Source: Caldilineaceae bacterium
Lineage (GTDB): Bacteria > Chloroflexota > Anaerolineae > Caldilineales > Caldilineaceae
Length of the DNA stretch: 6,412 bases
Reading direction: 5' to 3'
Assembly (NCBI GenBank): GCA_028819675.1
Contig: JAPPKT010000128.1
Coordinates: 1 to 6,412 of the forward strand
A model generated the notes under the pieces. It searched no databases. It was given only the letters and a program-made list of their open reading frames with translations, and was not told the DNA's origin. The translations under genes and the position numbers were made by a program. Positions 1-5,528 of the stretch are shown piece after piece; position 1 is the stretch's first letter; each line of letters opens with the position of its first letter.

Positions 1-107
1 TGACCCGAATGATAGACTGGACGGATATCTGGTCTGAATCGGGGGTCGAAAAAACGTTTGACACAACGGCAATACGTGATCCGGACTCAAGGCATAGCGG
101 CATTGCA

Positions 108-145
108 CGCCGCGATCCGCGGCGGCAAGCGGGGCAGGGCTGCCC
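108..145 (-). terminator. Pair of GC-rich hairpins after the oxygenase gene
   Basis: Two short inverted repeats follow the minus-strand stop codon at 154-156. GGGCA/TGCCC pairs at 132-136 and 141-145, and CGCCGCG/CGCGGCG pairs at 108-114 and 118-124 around a 3-base ATC loop. Their position suggests transcription termination or mRNA 3' protection. Neither is followed by a T-run on the minus strand, so a classical intrinsic terminator is not shown. Bases 1-107 hold nothing else I can support. Confidence 0.3.
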
Positions 146-153
146 GCGCTGCA

Positions 154-996
154 TCAATCTTCAGGCAGGTTCCGAAACAGCGCCGCCATCACCGGATCAT
201 CAGTCGCGCCCACATCCGCCTTGGTCAGGGGGGCCTGGTCCCTGTAGTCTTCCGGCAGATCCTTTCGCACCCAGATCGGCGTCCGCGACCCGGCGTACAA
301 CGCCCAGATAACCTTGCGTACCCGGTCGCTCAGATTGGGCGTGTTGGTATGGTAGATCGATGTGTCGTTGATCAGGCAGTCCCCCGCTTTGCCGCTGGCC
401 AGGACCATCTCAGGCACTTGACGCGGCTGTCCATCAGGTGCTGTGAACCAGGGCGGCGAGTTGACATGGGTACCATGGGTGCCGGGCAACAGTGCGGTAG
501 GCCCCATGTCCTCCTCCACATCTTCGATCAGAAAACTGAGCCGGATATAGATCGGCGGGGTCATGTCGGATGCCTTCTTATTCACCCGCGCATCGTTATG
601 CCACGCCTGGTGGGCCGGGCTGTTCTCAAACAGGCAGTGCCCGTGACCGGCCCCAAAGACGACCGGTTCGTCGTCCCAGTATCGCTCCATATAGCCGCGC
701 ACAATCGGCATGATTTTAGGTAGATTGACCAACTGGCGAAAGCTCGGCTCTTGCCAGAGTGGAATTAGGTCGAAGCGGTTGAATGTGTTGCGATATTCTC
801 TCCCCATACGCGCGATCTGTTCGTTCATTTTCTTGTCAAAAGCGTTCTGGATCTCCTTCAGCATGTCCGGCGGGATCGCGCCGCGCACCATCGTGTAACC
901 CAGATTCTTCAAATTCAGAATTTGGATTTCCAGTTGATGCGTTTCATCCAACTCTTCCATTGGCGACGCAGCTAGAGGTTTGGTCTTGGTTTGCAT
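154..996 (-). CDS. Phytanoyl-CoA dioxygenase (PhyH) family Fe(II)/2-oxoglutarate oxygenase
   Basis: This is a 280-residue cytoplasmic protein with no signal peptide or membrane segment. Enzymes of this family use Fe(II), O2 and 2-oxoglutarate to hydroxylate or halogenate small molecules; bacterial members act on many substrates, and the substrate cannot be read here. Visible in the sequence are the N-terminal 'LGYTMVRGAIPPDML' segment (residues 32-46), the first iron-binding pair H133-x-D135 in 'AWHNDAR', the conserved 'GPTALLPGTH' turn (165-174), the distal iron ligand H216 in 'DTSIYHTNTPN', and R225/R227 about 10 residues later, where the 2-oxoglutarate carboxylate is normally held. All catalytic positions are present and the length is normal, so it is probably active. 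The ATG at 996 is chosen because a strong Shine-Dalgarno lies 10 bases upstream; M13 is a less likely start. It is divergent from rarA, with no operon partner in view. The family call is secure; the specific reaction is unknown. Confidence 0.9.
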   Translation of the reverse strand: MQTKTKPLAASPMEELDETHQLEIQILNLKNLGYTMVRGAIPPDMLKEIQNAFDKKMNEQIARMGREYRNTFNRFDLIPLWQEPSFRQLVNLPKIMPIVRGYMERYWDDEPVVFGAGHGHCLFENSPAHQAWHNDARVNKKASDMTPPIYIRLSFLIEDVEEDMGPTALLPGTHGTHVNSPPWFTAPDGQPRQVPEMVLASGKAGDCLINDTSIYHTNTPNLSDRVRKVIWALYAGSRTPIWVRKDLPEDYRDQAPLTKADVGATDDPVMAALFRNLPED

Positions 997-1006
997 GCTA
1001 GCTTGG

Positions 1007-1016
1007 CTCCTTTCCT
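1007..1016 (-). promoter_or_regulatory. Ribosome binding site of the PhyH-family gene
   Basis: On the minus strand AGGAAAGGAG ends 10 bases before the ATG at 996, which supports that start. It overlaps the left end of the inverted-repeat element at 1015 by two bases. Any promoter for this gene must therefore lie inside or beyond that element. Confidence 0.7.
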
Positions 1017-1034
1017 GAGAAGCTGTTTGGAAAG
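1015..1034 (+). repeat. Left terminal inverted repeat of the putative MITE
   Basis: It starts CTGAGAAGCTG (1015-1025), a perfect 11-bp inverted match to 1185-1195, and continues imperfectly to 1034. It abuts the ribosome binding site of the minus-strand oxygenase gene. Confidence 0.55.
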
Positions 1035-1175
1035 TAAAGGCTGTCGGCCAAATTGTGGTATACGTAGTCTATGTGAAAACAGAACGATATCCAACAGATC
1101 TGACTGACAGCCAGTGGTTTATCGTCCAGCGTCTGATTCCCGCGGCCAAACCGAGCGGATGACCCCTAATCGACC

Positions 1176-1195
1176 CTTTTCAGGCAGCTTCTCAG
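1176..1195 (-). repeat. Right terminal inverted repeat of the putative MITE
   Basis: Read on the minus strand it begins CTGAGAAGCTG and continues CCTGAAAAG, matching the left repeat except at three positions in the first 20. It ends 76 bases before the rarA start codon. Confidence 0.55.
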
Positions 1196-1254
1196 TGTCC
1201 CATTCCCCGGATTCAGCGAGTGGGCCGCGGGCGAACTGCCTGGACCCCGCCAGC

Positions 1255-1260
1255 GAAAGG
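1255..1260 (+). promoter_or_regulatory. Probable ribosome binding site of rarA
   Basis: GAAAGG lies 11 bases before the GTG at 1272. A second GTG follows directly at 1275, 14 bases from the site. The spacing favours the first GTG but does not exclude the second; the difference is one residue. Confidence 0.5.
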
Positions 1261-1271
1261 CCAGTTACGTT

Positions 1272-3536
1272 GTGGTGACCTATACTCAAGGAAGGAAGCC
1301 AGCGGAGGATCTGTTTGCGCAGGCACGCGCGGAGCGGATCGATGCCAATGCGCCGCTGGCCGCGCGCATGCGGCCCCGCACTCTCGATGAGTTCATCGGC
1401 CAGGAAGCGATCGTGGGCCCGGGCCGGCTCCTGCGGCGCGCGATTCAGGCGGACCGGCTGAGCAGCCTCATCTTCTATGGTCCCCCCGGCACCGGCAAGA
1501 CGACCCTGGCCCAGGTGATCGCCAACACAACGGCGGCCCATTTCAGCGCGCTCAACGCTGTACTGGCCGGCGTCAAGGACATCCGCGCGACGGTGGCGGA
1601 GGCCCAGGAGAGGTTGGCGCTTCACGATCAGAGGACAATTCTCTTTGTCGATGAGGTGCATCGTTTCAACAAGGCCCAGCAGGATGCGCTCCTGCCCTGG
1701 GTGGAGAACGGAACGGTTACTTTTATCGGCGCCACCACCGAAAACCCCTATTTTGAAGTCATCAAAGCCCTGGTCAGCCGCAGCCGCATCTTTCAGTTGA
1801 AGACGCTGACAGACGTGCATCTGCGTCAGATCATGCAGACCGCTCTCGACGAGCCCCAGCGCGGCTATGGCGGCCGGCGCGTTGAAATCGAGAACGAGGC
1901 GACCGATCATCTGGTCTCTGTTGCCAATGGCGATGCCCGCGCCCTGCTGAATGCGCTGGAGCTGGCCGTCGAGACCACGGACGGCGACCCGGATGGTACC
2001 GTCCGCATCTCACTCGCCATCGCCGAAGAGTCGATTCAGCGCCGCGCCGTGCTGTATGACAAGGAAGGCGACTATCATTTCGATACGATCAGCGCCTTCA
2101 TCAAGAGCCTGCGCGGCAGCGACCCGGATGCGGCGCTGTACTGGCTGGCGAAGATGATCTACGCCGGCGAGGAGCCGCGTTATATCTTTCGGCGCATGTT
2201 GATCCTGGCGAGCGAGGATGTGGGCCTGGCCGACCCGCAGGCCGTTCAGGTGGTCGCGGCCTGCGCCGAGGCCTTCGACCGTGTCGGCCTCCCGGAGGGC
2301 AACTTTCCCTTGGCCCAGGCCGCGCTCTACCTGGCGACCGCGGAAAAGTCCAATTCGGTTCTGGCATTTTTCGACGCGCTCGAGGCTGTGAGCAATGAAC
2401 CCGATTCTGATGTTCCCAGCCATTTGCGCGACGGCAACCGCGACAGTGAGGGGTTTGGACACGGGGCAGGTTATCTCTATCCGCACGCTTACCGGGACCA
2501 CTGGGTGGCGCAGCAGTATCTTCCCGGCGCGCTGCAGGGCAGAGTCTTTTACGAGCCGACGGGCCAGGGCTATGAGGCCGGGATCAGCCTCGGCGTCACC
2601 CAGCGTCGCGAGGCCCAGCTGGCCGCCATGCTGGACGGCTTTGGCGCGCCGCCGGAAATCCTGACATTCACGCCCGACGAGTCCGCCCGCGACCGCTGGC
2701 TCCAGCGGACGATTGCACAGGCCGGCGTAGCGACCGCCGCGCTGCGGGACCGCATTCTGGGCGCCGGCCCCCTTGAGCGGCACAGTGTTGTTCTGGATGT
2801 GAACGCCGGCAGCGGCCTGCTGACCTGGGAGGCGCTGCGGCGCGCGCCCGAAGGCGGTGTCTACGCGCTGGCGTTCAACGAGTCGGACCGGCAGGCGCTG
2901 CAGGAGCAGGCGCAAAACCTGGACGAAGTCGAGCGGCCGGTTGTGCTGCATGGGGCGGTGGAAGAGACGGCGCAACTTCTCGATGCGGAGGAAGTCCGTT
3001 TTGATGCGATCGTCGGACGCAACGCCCTGCTCGGCTCCGCGGACAGAGAGGCTGCCCTGGCGCAACTGGCCGAACACCTGGCCGCAGGGGGCTGGCTTGC
3101 GCTGGCCGAGACGATACCGAGACACACGCAGAGAATATACGACCTGGGAGATCGTTCCCTGCTCCAACCTGAGCTGGCCAAGCGGCTGGTTGCGGCCGAA
3201 GAGTCGATCTACGCCGATACGACCGATTACCTAGTCAACTGGGACGAGGAGACGTTGCAGACCGCCCTTTCCGCCGTCTTCCCTGAAGAGGCACAGGCCG
3301 GGCGGGTCTCGCTGGAGCGGATCGACACCGATACCGATCTGCGCATTACCGAAGCGCACGTCCGGCGCTGGTTCAGTCCGGCTCCTGGCGAGCGCAAATC
3401 CTATGCCGAACGGCTGGCCGAACAGATGCAGCCTGATGAGGTGGAGCAGGTTGAGGGCTGGATCCGTGGACAGCTGCTGAACCGGACCGTGGTCTGGCGC
3501 CGCCGCACGGTGTTGATACGGGCGGCTGGGCGGTAG
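1272..3536 (+). CDS. rarA: RarA/MgsA replication-associated recombination ATPase fused to a methyltransferase-like domain
   Basis: RarA (MgsA, related to eukaryotic WRNIP1) is a AAA+ clamp-loader-like ATPase that acts on DNA at stalled replication forks. This copy has 754 residues. The N-terminal 'EDLFAQA' (12-18) is followed by '[19 protein letters not shown]' (27-45), typical of the family. The ATPase has Walker [10 protein letters not shown] (70-78, K76), Walker B ILFVDE (123-128, D127/E128), sensor 1 GATTEN (153-158), an arginine-finger region SRSR (169-172) and sensor 2 GDAR (220-223). The MgsA C-terminal oligomerisation region follows, from about '[21 protein letters not shown]' (262-282) to '[22 protein letters not shown]' (414-435). 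Usual RarA proteins end near here. The remaining ~315 residues look like a class I SAM methyltransferase fold: motif [11 protein letters not shown] (506-515, D509), a post-I strand 'VYALAFNES' (530-538), and '[11 protein letters not shown]' (577-587) followed by '[11 protein letters not shown]' (603-613). The acidic ribose-binding residue expected after motif I is not obvious, so catalysis is uncertain. I recall a database family of RarA fused to an unknown domain. GTG start. Confidence 0.93.
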   Translation: MVTYTQGRKPAEDLFAQARAERIDANAPLAARMRPRTLDEFIGQEAIVGPGRLLRRAIQADRLSSLIFYGPPGTGKTTLAQVIANTTAAHFSALNAVLAGVKDIRATVAEAQERLALHDQRTILFVDEVHRFNKAQQDALLPWVENGTVTFIGATTENPYFEVIKALVSRSRIFQLKTLTDVHLRQIMQTALDEPQRGYGGRRVEIENEATDHLVSVANGDARALLNALELAVETTDGDPDGTVRISLAIAEESIQRRAVLYDKEGDYHFDTISAFIKSLRGSDPDAALYWLAKMIYAGEEPRYIFRRMLILASEDVGLADPQAVQVVAACAEAFDRVGLPEGNFPLAQAALYLATAEKSNSVLAFFDALEAVSNEPDSDVPSHLRDGNRDSEGFGHGAGYLYPHAYRDHWVAQQYLPGALQGRVFYEPTGQGYEAGISLGVTQRREAQLAAMLDGFGAPPEILTFTPDESARDRWLQRTIAQAGVATAALRDRILGAGPLERHSVVLDVNAGSGLLTWEALRRAPEGGVYALAFNESDRQALQEQAQNLDEVERPVVLHGAVEETAQLLDAEEVRFDAIVGRNALLGSADREAALAQLAEHLAAGGWLALAETIPRHTQRIYDLGDRSLLQPELAKRLVAAEESIYADTTDYLVNWDEETLQTALSAVFPEEAQAGRVSLERIDTDTDLRITEAHVRRWFSPAPGERKSYAERLAEQMQPDEVEQVEGWIRGQLLNRTVVWRRRTVLIRAAGR

Positions 3537-3627
3537 GCAGCTGCATGTTCTGCGGCCAGACCAGGATGTCCCTCTCTCTGACTCACCTGAGCTGCGCCGC
3601 CAGTGTCAGATAAGTCAGAAGCTGAAT

Positions 3628-3685
3628 GCAACTTTTTCCCCCTTCTCGCCGTCCAATAGTTGCGGCTAACTGTCAACAGCAACTT
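3628..3685. repeat. Three short AGTTGC/GCAACT copies upstream of the sugar dehydrogenase gene
   Basis: GCAACTT occurs at 3628-3634 and again at 3679-3685, with the inverted AGTTGC at 3658-3663 between them. The last two form a 6-bp stem with a 15-base loop ending 23 bases before the ATG at 3708. This could be an operator or a leader hairpin, but the motif is short and chance is a fair explanation. The rest of the spacer 3537-3707 shows no convincing promoter or rarA terminator. Confidence 0.25.
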
Positions 3686-3694
3686 CGACGGGAC

Positions 3695-3703
3695 AGAGAG
3701 GGG
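3695..3703 (+). promoter_or_regulatory. Ribosome binding site that fixes the dehydrogenase start
   Basis: AGAGAGGGG ends 4 bases before the ATG at 3708. This strong purine-rich site, together with the signal peptide that begins exactly at this ATG, rules in favour of 3708 over the upstream in-frame TTG at 3660. Confidence 0.7.
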
Positions 3704-3707
3704 CTCC

Positions 3708-5366
3708 ATGAAAGTTTTTGCCACCTTTCCAATCGCATTCTTTGCAGGCTTCTTGCTAATGGTTGCCTTCAGCCATTCTGCTAGAGCTCAATCCGAAGAT
3801 GTAGAAGCGCCAACACCGCAAGCCTACCTGGCTGTGCGAGGAGAGAACATCGCAACGAAGGGACAGGTAGAGGCTTCGGCAAGGAATCCTGGGCTTGTGC
3901 TGGTGAATGATGGCGATCCACATACAATGTGGAATTCGCATGGCTTTGCACCGCAGTGGATTTCAATCGAGTTCGATACTTTCCATCTGGTGAACAAGAT
4001 CGAGCTGGTTGTTACGCAAAGCGAAGCCGGCGAAACCACACATGAAATCTGGCTGGGAGACGATTCTCACACGACGACTCCTTATATGCGGTTTGACAAA
4101 GCCCACACCGAAAATGGACAAACATTAGAGATCTTTGTCGATCCTCCGCGACGCATAAACAAGGTGTATATTCTGACCAAGCAGGGTAAGGGATGGGTCG
4201 GCTGGTACGAGGTGAGGGTTTTCAACGCGATTGAATTCAACGAGTGGAAACTCAACGAGACGGCCTCTGGGTTTGAGTTGCCCGTGCAAGCGACTCATGC
4301 CGGCGACGGGAGCGGTCGGACATTTGTCGTCGAGCATAAAGGACGCGTGCGTATCCTCAAGGACGGTATTGTCCAGGGCGTTCCCTTTTTGGACATCTCT
4401 GATCGTGTGAAATGCTGCGGCGAACAGGGACTTTTCAACATCGCCTTTCCTCCAACATATAGCGACCGCCAGCATTTCTACCTGAGTTATACAAATGCCG
4501 CTGATGAGACCGTTATCAGCCGGTTTACGACGACCGCCAATCCTGACATAGCCGATCCTGACAGCGAGGAAGTCCTGCTTGCCATCCCACAACCGCATGT
4601 GAATCATAATGGCGGTTCCCTGGCGTTCGGGCCCAGAGACGGATACCTCTACATTGGCAGCGGCGATGGCGGCGCCATGGAGGACAAGCAGAATGGACAG
4701 GATCCCGGTACGTTGCTGGGCAAGATTCTACGGATCGACGTGGAATCCGGCGTCAAACCCTACGATATTCCTGCCACCAACCCGTTCATAGAAGAGGACG
4801 ACTACCGCGACGAAATCTGGGCATTGGGTATACGCAATCCCTGGGGATTCGCCTTCGACAGGCAGACTGGCGCTCTCTACATTCCCGACGCAGGACAGAG
4901 CAGAAGAGAGGAAGTTAATTTTCAGAGCGCGGAAAGCCTGGGAGGGGAAAACTATGGATGGCCTATCTGGGAGGGGAATTACTGCAGCCAATTTGAAAGC
5001 GTTTCGTGCTACGCAGCTGACTTGGTCCTGCCCGTATCTGTCTATGACCGCCTGTCGGGGGAGTGCGCTGTTGTCGGTGGAGCGGTCCTGTCAGGGATTT
5101 TCTTATATGCTGATTTTTGCAAAGGCAGCATCTGGGGATTGCAGCGAAAAGGAGACAAATGGCAGAGCACACAACTCATAAGCGGCTCAACTGCCATAAG
5201 CAGCATTGGCACTGACGAAGCGGGCAATGTATACGCCACCGGCTATGCGAGTGGCACGATCTATCGACTCGTTCCAACTGTGACAGGCGAATCAAGAGGA
5301 CACGGACCAGCCAAGCAGATATCTTTTGAAACACTTGGTTTTGGACAGCATACCTTTCCGCAATAG
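3708..5366 (+). CDS. Exported PQQ-type sugar dehydrogenase with N-terminal discoidin-like domain
   Basis: The protein has 552 residues from the ATG with a good ribosome binding site. A signal peptide is clear: K2, a hydrophobic core (3-21) and a cleavage site ARA|Q after A27. Residues ~40-172 look like an F5/8 type C (discoidin-like) carbohydrate-binding domain, with 'VNDGDPHTMWNS' (66-77), 'WISIEFD' (84-90) and 'YEVRVF' (167-172). Residues ~177-522 form a soluble-glucose/sorbosone-dehydrogenase-type six-blade propeller (GSDH family): 'CCGEQGLFNIAFPPTY' (236-251), 'HVNHNGGSLAFG' (297-308; H300 aligns with the catalytic histidine), 'YIGSGDGG' (315-322) and 'LGIRNPWGFAFD' (373-384; R376/N377 match PQQ-binding positions). 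The enzyme probably oxidises a sugar outside the membrane using PQQ. Six cysteines (236, 237, 426, 434, 453, 471) could form disulfides. Oddities: the usual 'GGYVYRG...P.L.G.Y' strand is shortened to 'GGAVLSGIFLY' (457-467), removing an expected cofactor arginine, and a 30-residue tail (523-552) follows the normal family end. Composition is lower in GC than both neighbours. No PQQ biosynthesis genes are in view. Confidence 0.88.
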   Translation: MKVFATFPIAFFAGFLLMVAFSHSARAQSEDVEAPTPQAYLAVRGENIATKGQVEASARNPGLVLVNDGDPHTMWNSHGFAPQWISIEFDTFHLVNKIELVVTQSEAGETTHEIWLGDDSHTTTPYMRFDKAHTENGQTLEIFVDPPRRINKVYILTKQGKGWVGWYEVRVFNAIEFNEWKLNETASGFELPVQATHAGDGSGRTFVVEHKGRVRILKDGIVQGVPFLDISDRVKCCGEQGLFNIAFPPTYSDRQHFYLSYTNAADETVISRFTTTANPDIADPDSEEVLLAIPQPHVNHNGGSLAFGPRDGYLYIGSGDGGAMEDKQNGQDPGTLLGKILRIDVESGVKPYDIPATNPFIEEDDYRDEIWALGIRNPWGFAFDRQTGALYIPDAGQSRREEVNFQSAESLGGENYGWPIWEGNYCSQFESVSCYAADLVLPVSVYDRLSGECAVVGGAVLSGIFLYADFCKGSIWGLQRKGDKWQSTQLISGSTAISSIGTDEAGNVYATGYASGTIYRLVPTVTGESRGHGPAKQISFETLGFGQHTFPQ

Positions 5367-5375
5367 CGGAAAGGT
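5352..5375 (+). terminator. Perfect 10-bp hairpin spanning the dehydrogenase stop codon
   Basis: ACCTTTCCGC (5352-5361), an AATA loop (5362-5365) and GCGGAAAGGT (5366-5375) form a perfect stem. The TAG stop (5364-5366) sits in the loop and first stem base. There is no T-run on either strand afterwards, so it is at best an atypical terminator. It lies exactly where the minus-strand regulator fragment loses its similarity, so it may instead be a recombination or element end. Confidence 0.45.
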
Positions 5376-5451
5376 CCGTGGCCGCTTCTTCCTGGGAGAG
5401 GCCGGCCGTCTCGCGGGCCCAAACCATGATTGCAGGGTTGATCTGGGGCAT
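5376..5451 (-). pseudogene. 5' remnant of an XRE/ImmA-type regulator gene
   Basis: On the minus strand an ATG at 5451 opens with 'MPQINPAIMVWARETAGLS' and then 'QEEAATDL'. This closely matches, from family knowledge, the start of XRE-HTH proteins fused to an ImmA/IrrE zinc peptidase, which typically begin 'INPxxLxWARExAGLSxEEAA'. It would be helices 1 and 2 of the helix-turn-helix. After about residue 25 the similarity stops. The frame stays open to 5176 (91 codons), but the rest is antisense to the dehydrogenase gene and shows no HTH helix 3 or HExxH motif. The fragment keeps a purine-rich ribosome binding site and starts 77 bases after the secA stop on the same strand, so it once was a downstream neighbour of secA. 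I infer that its body was lost when the lower-GC segment joined here. A coincidental small ORF is the alternative. Confidence 0.55.
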
Positions 5452-5463
5452 GGTCTTGCGATT

Positions 5464-5472
5464 CCCTCCTCC
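5464..5472 (-). promoter_or_regulatory. Ribosome binding site of the truncated regulator
   Basis: Minus-strand GGAGGAGGG lies 12 bases before the ATG at 5451. The spacing is somewhat long, but the site is strong. It supports the view that 5451 was a genuine start codon. Confidence 0.45.
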
Positions 5473-5507
5473 ACCCCCATTTTGTAGGCAGTTGTGGTTG
5501 CCAGACG

Positions 5508-5528
5508 CCTCCCGCCAAGGCCGGGAAG
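5508..5528 (-). terminator. Hairpin immediately after secA
   Basis: Directly after the secA stop (5529-5531), minus-strand RNA can pair CTTCCCG with CGGGAGG (one G-U pair) around a 7-base loop. There is no T-run after it. It may terminate or attenuate secA transcription before the old downstream regulator gene; the evidence is structure and position only. Confidence 0.3.

Larger units (their letters stand above)
1015..1195. mobile_element. Possible MITE or internally deleted IS relic (about 181 bp)
   Basis: The divergent intergenic region is bounded by two imperfect inverted repeats, at 1015-1034 and 1176-1195. Reading inward, both begin CTGAGAAGCTG, then vary and share TG and AAAG; I count 17 identities in the first 20 positions. 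No open reading frame for a transposase lies between them. A second, shorter inverted repeat sits inside (GGCTGTC at 1039-1045 and GACAGCC at 1106-1112), so the segment can fold into a long hairpin. The size, terminal repeats and lack of coding capacity fit a MITE. The 'GAGAAGCTG..TG.AAAG' ends resemble, from memory, IS5-superfamily termini. No clear target duplication is visible (TTTC on the left against TGTC on the right), so it may be old, or the repeat may have another origin. Confidence 0.5.

Noticed and set aside
58..63. TTGACA, a perfect -35 hexamer
   Set aside because: No -10-like hexamer occurs at 16-18 bases, and no plus-strand gene follows.
1..107. Possible tRNA T-arm in 'GGGGGTCGAA' near 40-49
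   Set aside because: No acceptor, D-arm or anticodon-arm pairing fits around it.
58..723. Plus-strand open frame of 221 codons opposite the oxygenase
   Set aside because: It is the antisense of a complete PhyH-family gene with all catalytic motifs. There is no family resemblance of its own.
1066..1094. Minus-strand TTGGAT-17-TAGACT as a promoter for the oxygenase gene inside the MITE-like element
   Set aside because: The spacing is ideal, but only 3 of 6 and 4 of 6 consensus bases match. That is too weak to annotate without transcript data.
1119..1910. Minus-strand open frame of 263 codons across the rarA start
   Set aside because: It is antisense to the RarA Walker A/B region and the MITE-like spacer. 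No domain is recognisable and composition is arginine/alanine-rich, as in shadow frames.
2010..3167. Long minus-strand open frame of 385 codons opposite rarA
   Set aside because: It lies wholly antisense to a well-supported RarA coding frame in GC-rich DNA, where such shadow frames are expected. Its translation is rich in R, G, Q and A with no recognisable motif.
3660..3707. TTG start at 3660 for the dehydrogenase
   Set aside because: It would add 16 residues before a textbook signal peptide that begins at the ATG at 3708, which has its own ribosome binding site.
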